64,000 bases of DNA from Poteriospumella lacustris. Lineage: Eukaryota > Sar > Chrysophyceae > Chromulinales > Dinobryaceae. The notes below the pieces were generated by a model. That model searched no databases, had not been told where the DNA came from, and was given only the letters and a program-made list of their open reading frames with translations. The stretch spans positions 36,483 through 100,482 of the forward strand of contig SMOI01000075.1 in NCBI GenBank assembly GCA_008000375.1, written 5' to 3'. A program made the translations under genes and the position numbers. Position 1 is the first letter of the stretch. Each line of letters starts with the position of its first letter. This document shows, piece by piece, positions 51,441 to 59,948 of the stretch.

Positions 51441-52904
51441 ATGAGCAACGATGAAGACGATCACCGTTTGGTCCGGCGACCGCAACGAGAGAGGAGAGCC
51501 ACCAGTAGTAGTGAGCAAGACGATGCTGCCCCCAGTATGAACGAGAAGACTCAACATTCGATGAAGAGTGGGGACGTTGTTGGTGGTTCTTCGAGTTGCT
51601 TTTGGATCGGGTCGGCGAGTTTGTTCGTCGGTTTCTTCGCTTCGTCGTTAACGTTGCCGTTTCTGCAGTCGCAACGCGACAAACTGGGATGTGACGCATT
51701 GTGCTTCGGAACGATGCAGTCGGCCCGATCCACCTTGTCTCTCCTCGGAAGCGTTCTCATCGGTCGTCTTTCCGATCAATGCGGGCGCTCCACGGCGCTG
51801 TACGTGGGTGTGGCGGCGTCCCTGTTCTCGCTCGCCGTCAGTTTGTACGCGTCCAACGTCCTGTTCATGTGGATCGCCATGGTTCCGGTCGCGTTACTCA
51901 ATCAAAACTTCAGTGTCATGAAAGCGCTCTTTGCGGATGCGTCGCATGCGCATCGCCTCAGCGACACCGACCGCGCCGCCGCGATGGGTCGACTGGGCAT
52001 GGCGGCGGGGCTGTCGTTTATGTTGGCGCCCATGCTCGCCGCCACCGTGCTGACCACCTATGACCAGGCGGTGTCCTTCGCCATGGTCTTGACGGTAGCG
52101 TCGGGTGTGTTGATGACGCAGCTGTCGACGCCGTCCACTGCGCCAGCGTCTGCGTCAGCGCCACCGCCCTCTACCGCCACTGCCACCGACCCATCGAACG
52201 ACGGTTCTCTACGGGCAGCGCTCACTCGCTATGTGATGAACCTGGTCTTGCTGCCCGTCGTACAACTGCCCGGGGCCCAATTACTGCTCGCCGTGCGGTG
52301 CGGCATGTCGTTGGCGTACCACCTGTTCCTCGCCGCGTGGACGCCGTCGCTGCGCGATCGGTTTCAGTTCGGTGCACGCGACCACGCCTGGTTCATGAGT
52401 TGGATTGGCCTGTGGTACGCCGTGAGTCAGGGTTACCTGGCGAAGGTGCTCATACGATGGGCGGGGGTGGAGGGCGGCACGCGGTTGCTGCAGGCGTGCG
52501 TGGTCTGTTTGAGTGCGGGACGGGTGGTGGCGCTGTGGACGTCGTCGTTGGCGACGGTGTACGTCGTCATGGCGGCTGTGATCGTCGCGTTGGGGGTCGT
52601 GAACACGATCTTGTCGTCGGCGTGTGCACGGTTGGCCAGCAAGGAAGAGATCGGGGGCCTGTTCGGCGTGATGGAGGCGGTGGAGAGTCTCGCGGGCATC
52701 GTGGGGCCCACGGTCGGGGGGCTGTTGTATCGACAGCACCGTCAAGCGCCATTGGCGATCCTTGTGGGTGTCTATGCGGTCGTCTTTGTCCTGGTGGCCC
52801 TGTTGTACCGACGACACGTGGTGGAACACCCACCGCCGGCCTCGGCGGCGGAGCAGAGGCAGGTCGCCTCTGTCGCCGACGACAAACTCGACAAACGCGA
52901 CTGA
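51441..52904 (+). CDS. Major facilitator superfamily transporter (SLC22A18/TetA-like)
   Basis: A single exon, 487 residues. After a ~50-residue charged cytosolic N-terminus there are about 12 hydrophobic segments. MFS motif A appears after TM2 as GRLSDQCGRST. The long Ser/Pro/Ala loop (~225-250) separates the two six-helix halves, and the second half ends GLFGVMEAVESLAGIVGPTVGGLLYR, the motif-C-like helix pattern of drug-proton antiporters. This is closest in style to SLC22A18 / TetA-type exporters. The substrate is unknown. The frame is open upstream without ATG, so 51441 is the first valid start. It is divergent from the FkbM-like gene (368 bp apart). Confidence 0.82.
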   Translation: MSNDEDDHRLVRRPQRERRATSSSEQDDAAPSMNEKTQHSMKSGDVVGGSSSCFWIGSASLFVGFFASSLTLPFLQSQRDKLGCDALCFGTMQSARSTLSLLGSVLIGRLSDQCGRSTALYVGVAASLFSLAVSLYASNVLFMWIAMVPVALLNQNFSVMKALFADASHAHRLSDTDRAAAMGRLGMAAGLSFMLAPMLAATVLTTYDQAVSFAMVLTVASGVLMTQLSTPSTAPASASAPPPSTATATDPSNDGSLRAALTRYVMNLVLLPVVQLPGAQLLLAVRCGMSLAYHLFLAAWTPSLRDRFQFGARDHAWFMSWIGLWYAVSQGYLAKVLIRWAGVEGGTRLLQACVVCLSAGRVVALWTSSLATVYVVMAAVIVALGVVNTILSSACARLASKEEIGGLFGVMEAVESLAGIVGPTVGGLLYRQHRQAPLAILVGVYAVVFVLVALLYRRHVVEHPPPASAAEQRQVASVADDKLDKRD

Positions 52905-53184
52905 CCACCCTCCACCGCCGACAACCGCAGGGCCGTGCCAAGGGCCAAGGGAGAAGACAACGCGTATTATTTAGCGGGGGCAAAGAGGGATGACATAAGA
53001 TAGCGGCAATGGTCGCGACAGGGCGACCGACAATGGACAAAATCAAGAGATGAAAAACGAAACGGCTGGCGAACAACGAACTGCGACACGTCGACGACGT
53101 CGACGGCGGCAGCTGCGACCCGATGAGCCTGTGGGTCACACCCGGCAGGGGACAGGACAAGAAACAGACGAAAGATAAGCGGCG

Positions 53185-55224
53185 CTAGTCCAGCGTCGCA
53201 TCGGTGAGCGGTGACGATGCCGCGGCCGCCGCCGCCGCGTCACAGCCGCCGCCGCTACGCGTCGTGTCGCCCGTAGTCGGCGTGCAGCAGGGCGACAGTT
53301 TGGTGTCGTGGACGCTGTCGAGGAAGTCGGTGATGATCGTATTCGTGAAGCGGAAGCCGTGACGCCACGGCAGCAGTCCGACGGGCCACCCGACGTGGCC
53401 ACCCATCGCCGTCAGCAGCATAATCTCGTTCTCCCAGACCCACGGGCGCTGCGCGTCGGTCGGGTCCGCGGGCATCGTGTTCACGTGGATGACGGGGTCG
53501 TCAATCGCGTGGATCACCAGCAACGGCACCGGGAACCGCAGCGGTGTTGCCGTTGCCGCAGCGGTGGTCGCCGCGGTGGTGGCCGCGGTGGACGTGGCTG
53601 CGGTGGTGGAGGTGGCAGGCGCTGCAGTGACCGCGGCCTTGGCCGCCATGGCGCGCATGGCCGGCGCGGCGCTCATGTCGCGGTAGTAGTCGTCGACCGA
53701 GGCGTAGCCGTGGATGCCGGTGACCATGACGCTGTCGAAGTCGTAGACGTCCACCAGCCGATCGATGATCTGGGCGCACCCCGACGCAGCGGTGGCGGTG
53801 GAGGCGGCGGTGGTGGGTTTGAATCGCTTCTGCACGACCTCCCAGCCCTTCGCCGTCCCGACAAAGGCTTCTTTCAGGCCAAAGGCCAACAACGGCTGCC
53901 ACACCGCACGCGAATGTTGGAAATGGACGTTCTCGATGGTGTCGAAGCAGCCCGCGACGTTGACGACGCCATCGACGTACTCCGACAGCGCACTCTTCAC
54001 CAGCGCGTTCGTCACGACGAAACCGCCCATCGAAATGCCCACGGCGATCAACGTCGCGTCGGCACCCAGCGACGAGCGAATGACCTTGGCACAGGCCAAG
54101 GCATCCGAGATGCGCGCCCCGTGGAACATGGCGTCCGACTCCAACGGACATTGCTGCAAACCCCGCCCCACCATCACGAAGACATGCGTGCCACGTTGAC
54201 GGGCGTGGTAGACGAAGTCCTTCACGTAGCCTTCTTGACTGCCGCCCGTCAGACCCGCGAGTAAGAACACGGCCTTCGCCGGTGCCGCTGATGCTGCTGC
54301 TGTCGCTGTGGCGGTGGGCTCATCGTCCTCGGAGAGAGGAGGCATCCAATCCAAGGCGACGGCTTCGGAGGCATCGGGGGACTCGTCGGTGCAGACGCCG
54401 TTGTGGTCGGAGAGTGCCACGCGAATCCACCGTCGCTCGTACGTCACCGCGGGCGGTTGGACGGTGAGAAAGGGCACCAGCGTGCGAATGTCGCCGGACA
54501 AGAGCCACGGCGTGGCGCGGAGGAGAACGTTGGCTTGTGCATCGAAGAGGTCGCCGAAGGCCACCGATTCTTGCTGCAGCGACGGCATCTTCGACAGCAG
54601 CCGCTGGGTCGTCGCGTCGGGCGAGGCATACAAACCCGGCGCAAAGCGAGACGAGAAGGGGCGTAGCCAACGCCCGAACGGCGCCTTGATCAGCACGCCG
54701 TAGAAGTGCCGGAGCACCGGATACACCGACATCAGCAGCAGCAGAAACGTCATCACGTGCATCTGCTGCACCGTGATGAAGGCGTAGGCGGCGATGGCGA
54801 CCAGTAGATACGGCCGGATGAGAGCGAGCAGTAATTTCCCCACACAAATGAGGACAATGCGAATGTTTTGATAGGAATAAGGGTTGTAGACGGAGGAGGC
54901 TTTGATAGCGGCGGCGGCTGTGGCGGGGGTGGAGACAGCGGCGGTGGCGGTGGTAGTGGTAGTGGCCTCGTTGGGTGGCGCTGCCGCCGGAGGTGATCTA
55001 CGCGCGGCTTGGAAATAGTCTTCAAAGCTTTGTTCATGCAAGCCTTGACGAACATGAGAGACGTATTCATTGGATAGCATACGCATCATCGTGGGAGGAG
55101 AAGCAGTCATCTTGAAGTCACGTGCTGTGTACAGACCTAGCAGCATGGACGACACCAACAACCAAAACAACAGTGACAAGATCAAAAACAACTCTATGTA
55201 CACGAATGGGTCGCGTGATACCAC
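53185..55224 (-). CDS. Membrane-anchored alpha/beta hydrolase, YheT/ABHD1-3 (EMB8) type
   Basis: About 679 residues. Two to three hydrophobic segments lie near the N-terminus (~8-31, ~121-172), then the hydrolase domain. Catalytic text: FLLAGLTGGSQEGY (oxyanion region), GISMGGF with nucleophile Ser ~398, HAIDDPVI with Asp ~575, and AMGGHVGWP with His ~610, the arrangement of the YheT/ABHD3 group, which includes phospholipid and ester hydrolases. An Ala/Thr-rich insertion (~530-560) interrupts the domain. The 5' end is uncertain: a TAG acceptor-like site lies just before 55235 and an in-frame stop immediately upstream, so a short first exon probably exists. Otherwise the first ATG is 55146, which would truncate the first membrane segment. 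Confidence 0.78.
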   Translation of the reverse strand: MVSRDPFVYIELFLILSLLFWLLVSSMLLGLYTARDFKMTASPPTMMRMLSNEYVSHVRQGLHEQSFEDYFQAARRSPPAAAPPNEATTTTTATAAVSTPATAAAAIKASSVYNPYSYQNIRIVLICVGKLLLALIRPYLLVAIAAYAFITVQQMHVMTFLLLLMSVYPVLRHFYGVLIKAPFGRWLRPFSSRFAPGLYASPDATTQRLLSKMPSLQQESVAFGDLFDAQANVLLRATPWLLSGDIRTLVPFLTVQPPAVTYERRWIRVALSDHNGVCTDESPDASEAVALDWMPPLSEDDEPTATATAAASAAPAKAVFLLAGLTGGSQEGYVKDFVYHARQRGTHVFVMVGRGLQQCPLESDAMFHGARISDALACAKVIRSSLGADATLIAVGISMGGFVVTNALVKSALSEYVDGVVNVAGCFDTIENVHFQHSRAVWQPLLAFGLKEAFVGTAKGWEVVQKRFKPTTAASTATAASGCAQIIDRLVDVYDFDSVMVTGIHGYASVDDYYRDMSAAPAMRAMAAKAAVTAAPATSTTAATSTAATTAATTAAATATPLRFPVPLLVIHAIDDPVIHVNTMPADPTDAQRPWVWENEIMLLTAMGGHVGWPVGLLPWRHGFRFTNTIITDFLDSVHDTKLSPCCTPTTGDTTRSGGGCDAAAAAAASSPLTDATLD

Positions 55225-55420
55225 CGCCTCCTACACACCGTAAACCAGTAAAGAGAAGTGGTCCTATGACGTGGGCGTCTCGTTGCACCAGCCGCCCTCT
55301 CGCCGCTGCGTGGCACATTTTTGTCCTCCTCGTCGTCGTCGTCATGCGTCTTTGTCCTTTGTCGTCGTCGTCGTCGTCATGCGTCTTTGTCCTTTGTCGT
55401 CATCGAGCGTCCCCAGTACG

Positions 55421-55621
55421 GTGGCCTGTGGCCTATGGCCTGTGGCCTGTGGCTTGTGGCCTATGGCCTGTGGCCTGTGGCTTGTGGCCTGTGGCCTGTG
55501 GCCTGTGGCCTGTGGCCTATCCTGTGGCCTGTGGCCTGTGGCCTATGGCCTGTGGCCTGTGGCTTGTGGCCTGTGGCCTGTGGCCTATGGCCTGTGGCCT
55601 GTGGCTTGTGGCCTGTGGCCT
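55421..55621. repeat. Heptanucleotide minisatellite (TGTGGCC)n
   Basis: About 28 copies of a 7-bp unit with three variants, TGTGGCC, TATGGCC and TGTGGCT, in a partly regular higher-order order of four to five units. One unit is shortened near 55518. Because 7 is not a multiple of 3, every frame reads a heptapeptide repeat; the array is non-coding and lies 5' of the hydrolase gene. Confidence 0.95.
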
Positions 55622-55680
55622 AGTGTACTGTACACGAGTGTATGTATGTCTTCGGTTTACTTCATTACAGTGGTAGTAGC

Positions 55681-57237
55681 TCATATATACGGGAGGTATT
55701 TCTGTCCGAAGGCCCATAGCATCTCACCCAATTGCACATTGGTGAGCTGCGACACGGTCCAATGGACCATATCCTCCACGTTGTGTTGATGCACCGCCGA
55801 CATCACCTGCCCCAGGACGGTCAACGTGACGAGGATGGCGAAGAAGACGATCAGATTGAAGAAAATGAGGCAGTAGTCGACCATCGCGAACCGTGGCGTG
55901 CCTTTCACTTGAATCGATTCGATACGCGACAAATTCGCCACGCGACGGAGATCCCGACGTCCCTTGCTGGGTGAGCTCGGCGACGCGGTGGCGGTGGCGG
56001 CGGCGGCGGCGGCGGCGGCGGGGGAGAACCGCGGGGATGCCCGCGTCGCTTTCTCTTTCTCCTTCGACAGCAACTCGGCGAGGTTCTTCTCTCGCCCAGA
56101 GGACTGCTTCTCCAATGATCCACGCGTATTCGTATCACGAGATCCACTGCTTTGTGGTGTACTGTGAATCACCATGGGACGTAGCGGCTGACTGGACTGT
56201 GGGGTGCGGAGGTCGGCGGGCGCAGAGCCGCGGGCGGGTGTCGAATGGATCCCGTCCGTCTTAGACGCCGAGGCCGTTTCTGGCTTCGAAACTTCCGGAG
56301 ATAGCAAGAGCGACTTGGAAATGGACTCTCGTCCTGCCCTTGTCGGCGTAGGCGAGAGCTCGAAGAGCGATCGACTGGCGTGCGACTTGTTCACGTCCGC
56401 GGGGGTGCCCATCTGCAACACTTGATCCACCACGCGCATGTCCATGCCTCGCATGCTGGGAGAGGATAACAGCTTCTCAAACGATGCGTCTGACAGATTC
56501 GAGACCGGAGAGCCCTCGCTGCCTGGTGTGATCGCTTTGTAGGTGCTGTCGTCGTGGGTGAAGCTGGCGCCGTCGTGTGCCTTTTGGGCGGTGCTGATGG
56601 ACGCTTCTGCGGCACTTGGCGTCACCGGGGCCACGGAAGGTGATGGATAAGGGATGAACTTGGAGTTGGTCGTGGGTGTTCTCGGTACAGCCTCGACCGG
56701 TGTGGTCGCAGGAGCTGCCTGTGGCTGTGGCTGTGGCTGCGATGTGGCAGCAACGTTCTGCGGCGTCGGAGCGACGCTTTGCGGTGTGGCGCTCTTCATA
56801 ACTGGAGTGAATATCTTGGGGTTTTGAGGTGTTCCTTCTTGCTTGATTTGTGTGGCAGGAGTAGGAGGGGGAACTGAAGCTGTGTACGGAGATCGTCCGA
56901 TGGGCGGCGCGTTGGCGGCGGAATAAATAGGAGGAAACGCCGACACGTCCGACGACTTTCGAGCACTGGCAGACGAGCTGTATTCATTTCCTTTGTCCTG
57001 TGGTGTTTGCTGATTTGCTGGGGCGAGTCGAATCACTTGATCTTCAATCGACACGTTGAATTTTCGAAGTTGTGGGCTGTTGATGAGACGTTCGTGAGCC
57101 TGAGACGGCGTCGAGGACTGAATGAATCCTCTGATTGAATCCTTAGCACTTTGATTCCGTGGAGGCAGCTTTGGCTCCTCAGGACCAGTGTTTTGGAAGG
57201 ATCTCAGAAGAGATCGCGGAGTTTGATCTTGCAGCAT
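55681..57237 (-). CDS. Ser/Thr-Pro-rich protein with C-terminal membrane segment
   Basis: A single exon of 518 residues, not recognised. Residues 1-430 are disordered and rich in Ser, Thr, Pro, Ala and Gln, with more than a dozen (S/T)P sites (e.g. FELSPTPT, LLLSPEVS, IHSTPQSS), so a likely target of proline-directed kinases. An Ala run sits near 410-418. Residues ~455-480 form one hydrophobic segment (YCLIFFNLIVFFAILVTLTV), followed by a short helical tail. The order, a long phospho-regulated N-terminus and a C-terminal membrane anchor, resembles nuclear-envelope or ER proteins, but there is no direct family match. Confidence 0.55.
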   Translation of the reverse strand: MLQDQTPRSLLRSFQNTGPEEPKLPPRNQSAKDSIRGFIQSSTPSQAHERLINSPQLRKFNVSIEDQVIRLAPANQQTPQDKGNEYSSSASARKSSDVSAFPPIYSAANAPPIGRSPYTASVPPPTPATQIKQEGTPQNPKIFTPVMKSATPQSVAPTPQNVAATSQPQPQPQAAPATTPVEAVPRTPTTNSKFIPYPSPSVAPVTPSAAEASISTAQKAHDGASFTHDDSTYKAITPGSEGSPVSNLSDASFEKLLSSPSMRGMDMRVVDQVLQMGTPADVNKSHASRSLFELSPTPTRAGRESISKSLLLSPEVSKPETASASKTDGIHSTPARGSAPADLRTPQSSQPLRPMVIHSTPQSSGSRDTNTRGSLEKQSSGREKNLAELLSKEKEKATRASPRFSPAAAAAAAATATASPSSPSKGRRDLRRVANLSRIESIQVKGTPRFAMVDYCLIFFNLIVFFAILVTLTVLGQVMSAVHQHNVEDMVHWTVSQLTNVQLGEMLWAFGQKYLPYI

Positions 57238-57547
57238 TTTGTGGGTGTCAACTGTCCGGACAAAGCAAAATAGACCCAGGCAAGGCTTATTCGTTAACCG
57301 CGGGCACTTCCTTCAACCAATTCCAATATTCCAGATTAAACTTGTGCTCTGGTCGTGCCTACGTTATGGCTAGAAAGAGAGCAAGCAAGTCCTTCCTTCG
57401 TCCATCCGCTGTCACCTGAGACCTGCAGCGGGCGGCGCGGCGCATTTTTCGCAACGTCTCTTCCCACCGAAAACAACACTATAGATGACGTCTACTGCAA
57501 GAAAAAGGGGCTATACATGCCGTCACTTTGTTGGAGGGAGATGTGCA

Positions 57548-57631
<84 letters not shown>

Positions 57632-57805
57632 CGTCATGACGATGATGACTCCCACGCAAGACGCAAGTGCATACGATGGCGAAATGGCGAATCGATTCCG
57701 ATGCTGATGGTTGATGGGAACGGCAGCTGCGAAACATAGGAGAGTCACTTTGAAAGGGATTGAGAGTATGTGTATCGAAAAGTAGAACGCTTGACGAAAG
57801 CGACG
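57238..57805. other. Divergent intergenic region
   Basis: 568 bp between the Ser/Thr-Pro gene (minus) and SufE (plus), containing the (GAC)n microsatellite at 57549-57630. Short open frames across it are artefacts of the repeat. Confidence 0.6.
57549..57630. repeat. Perfect (GAC)n microsatellite
   Basis: About 27 uninterrupted GAC units, 175 bp upstream of the SufE start. Non-coding. Its perfection implies recent expansion and likely length polymorphism. Confidence 0.97.
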
Positions 57806-58369
57806 ATGACCATGTTGTGGATCTGCTGGGTGTTCGTGTGGGGTGTGGTGGCATCGTTCGGTGTGCAGGCTTTTCAGAGTCGACACACAGCAACAGGCAG
57901 CCAAATAAAACTCCCATATCATTTATTACGAGCTTCAAGTGATTCTTTGCTTCCTAGGAAGCTTAACGATGCGGTGCAAGCGTTGAAGTTAGTCAACGAC
58001 GAGCAAATGCGCTATCGACAGCTTCTCTTTCTGGCATCGACGGCGAAGCCCTTTCCACCGGGCCTTCGCATTCCCGAAAACAAAGTTCCAGGATGCCTGT
58101 CCACAGTGTATGTGCACGCGGAGCTTGATTCCGATGGAGCTGTGCAGTATTTGGGCGACTCGGATTCACAGTTGACAAAGGGGCTGGTAGCCTTCCTGGT
58201 CGATGGACTTTCAGGCAGCTCAGCAGAAGATATCCAAAATGTTGACCCCGGCTTTATCAAAGAAGCTGGAATAGCGCAAAGCTTGACTCCAGGCAGGAAC
58301 AACGGTTTCTTGAACATGCTTGCGTTGATGAAGCGCAAGGCAGCTGCTCTGCAAGGCTTGCCGACATGA
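57806..58369 (+). CDS. sufE: SufE-type cysteine desulfurase activator, plastid-targeted
   Basis: 187 residues from the ATG at 57806 (the upstream frame has no ATG). SufE takes persulfide sulfur from SufS and passes it to SufBCD for Fe-S cluster assembly. The acceptor cysteine is C97 in VPGCLSTVYVHAEL. SQLTKGLVAFLVDGLSG, IQNVDPGFIKEAGI and LTPGRNNGFLNML follow the bacterial SufE order, and the length fits one SufE domain with no BolA fusion. The N-terminus is a signal peptide (WICWVFVWGVVASFGVQA) with predicted cleavage A22|F23, followed by a Ser/Thr/basic transit-like stretch. The Phe at +1 matches the bipartite plastid signals of stramenopile and related complex algae. Confidence 0.9.
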   Translation: MTMLWICWVFVWGVVASFGVQAFQSRHTATGSQIKLPYHLLRASSDSLLPRKLNDAVQALKLVNDEQMRYRQLLFLASTAKPFPPGLRIPENKVPGCLSTVYVHAELDSDGAVQYLGDSDSQLTKGLVAFLVDGLSGSSAEDIQNVDPGFIKEAGIAQSLTPGRNNGFLNMLALMKRKAAALQGLPT

Positions 58370-58843
58370 GTTCCATGATCTGGATGTGTATATATGCGAT
58401 CTGACGATGATAGATTAATAGTTACAGTAAGCCAAGCACTTTGAATGTTTAATTAAAGCTAATGTCGAGCACGTGAGAATTCGAGCATACCACGTACTAC
58501 ATTGTTTAATTGCAGATACGTTGCCCATCGGTCCTACCACACAGAGAAAATATGCATATACGGTATCCGTAGACAGTATGTTCCAGTCCACAGAACATAG
58601 TAATGTCGCAGCACAGCAGCTACCGTTGTACTGTGGTCGTGAGGCTGTGGAGACCGAAGAAAGCGCCTCCTCTGCTGTGTACGATGACGACGACGTCCCC
58701 GGCCACGATGACGACGACGGCATTTGATCCGCCGTCGTCGGTGTTTGGCACTTTTGGTCACCTGTTGCTGTCCCATATGGCATACACAGGCAATAGAAGT
58801 ATCCAACAGGGTATAAAATATCAATATCATTCTTACAGAGACC
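58370..58843. other. Intergenic region
   Basis: 474 bp between SufE and NAA40 (same strand). It includes an AT-rich first part and a GATGACGACGACG patch near 58683 and 58710. An open minus-strand frame across it lacks any recognisable content. Confidence 0.5.
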
Positions 58844-59473
58844 ATGGAACAACGAGATCCGGAGGAAATTCTGCAAGAAGCTGTCGATATCAAGGACTTC
58901 TTCGGGCACTGCAACTTGGCCAACACCATCACGGCCTCGTCTGCAGAGGGCCAAGAAGAGATTTTCTCCGTCAATCAGTATACAGGCTTACAATTGGTTG
59001 GAAAGACGAAAAGTCAAGTGTATACCCTACTGGAGGAGAACATGCAAGAGATGTACATCGCCTCGGGTTGGGGCTGGGAGGAAGAATCGAAACGAAAGGA
59101 GCTCTTTCACGCCTCCTCGCGCTTTCTGGTGGTCACGGACTCTAAGAATAAAGTTGCAGCATTCACGATGTTTCGATTCGAATGGGACGACGAGGATGAG
59201 CCGGAATACCCGGTGCTCTTTCTGTACGAGATTCAGGTGCATGAGGATCACCGCGCGAAGAGCCTCGGCAGGGTCTTGGTCAATTACCTCAAGACGATCT
59301 CCTCTACGGTAGGGACCACCAAGATATTACTGACGTGCTTCAAAGCCAACACGAAAGCCTTACGTTTCTACGAGAAAAATAGCTTCGGTATCGACGCCAA
59401 CTCACCGTCCGCCTGCGGCTTCACCGAGGAGACCTACGAGCTGTTGTCCGACAAGCCCATGAAGAAGCGATAG
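58844..59473 (+). CDS. NAA40: N-alpha-acetyltransferase 40 (NatD, histone H4/H2A)
   Basis: 209 residues in one exon, family-typical length (human 237). NatD acetylates the N-terminal serine of histones H4 and H2A. Family text is clear: MYIASGWGWEEESKRKEL, RFLVVTD, FTMFRFEWDDEDEPEYPVLF, YEIQVHEDHRAKSLGRVLV (acetyl-CoA binding, Q/R-x-x-G-x-G/A variant with R-A-K-S-L-G), TCFKANTKALRFYEKN and FGIDANSPS. These combine the GNAT core with the NatD-specific substrate loop. No targeting signal, so nuclear/cytosolic. The ATG sits in a good context (AGAGACCATGG). Confidence 0.93.
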   Translation: MEQRDPEEILQEAVDIKDFFGHCNLANTITASSAEGQEEIFSVNQYTGLQLVGKTKSQVYTLLEENMQEMYIASGWGWEEESKRKELFHASSRFLVVTDSKNKVAAFTMFRFEWDDEDEPEYPVLFLYEIQVHEDHRAKSLGRVLVNYLKTISSTVGTTKILLTCFKANTKALRFYEKNSFGIDANSPSACGFTEETYELLSDKPMKKR

Positions 59474-59948
59474 AACACAGTAGACAGTGGGTAGAGAGAG
59501 GGGATGTTGTAACTTAACGCGTACACTTATAAGCGCTAAAGAGAATCAGAGGTTGAGGGAAATGTACAACGTGCGATATGGCGACGTGGTCGGGTCCGAT
59601 ATCGACGCGTCGGTCGTGGTGTGGTGCTGACGGGCGGATCAAAAAGGGCAATCCAAGGCCTCCCCAACCGAACCACCACCCCTCCCACAACAAAACACCA
59701 AACGAAAACACACATACACAAAGGAAAGGAATGGAATACCGCACACCGAGGAAGCAGGAGACTGATAGTGTGCGTGCGTGCGTGTGTGTACGTACGTGTG
59801 TGGGGCGAAAGAGAGCCGCTGTCGCGACAGAGCAGAGCAGAGGCCCTACGACCGGGGCACACAGAGAGCGAGAGAGACAGAGAGAGGGAGGGGGGTGAGA
59901 GAGTGCGTGTGCGTGGGACGGAGAGAGACAGAGAGAGGGAGAGGGTGC
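59474..59948. repeat. Convergent intergenic region rich in simple sequence
   Basis: 475 bp between the NAA40 and PX-GOLD stop codons. It contains GTGCGTGCGTGTGTGTACGT at ~59768-59803 and long GAGAGAGACAGAGAG tracts at ~59867-59942. No gene. Confidence 0.75.

Noticed and set aside
55122-55789. ORFs encoding VACGLWP heptapeptide repeats
   Set aside because: They are the TGTGGCC minisatellite read in three frames; all frames give the same repeat, so there is no coding signal.
57355-57938. Poly-Thr, poly-Ser and poly-Val ORFs over the GAC microsatellite
   Set aside because: Artefacts of a perfect trinucleotide repeat in an intergenic region.
58415-58954. 179-codon minus-strand ORF overlapping the NAA40 start
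   Set aside because: No recognisable domain, overlaps the promoter and first exon of a confident gene; probably chance.
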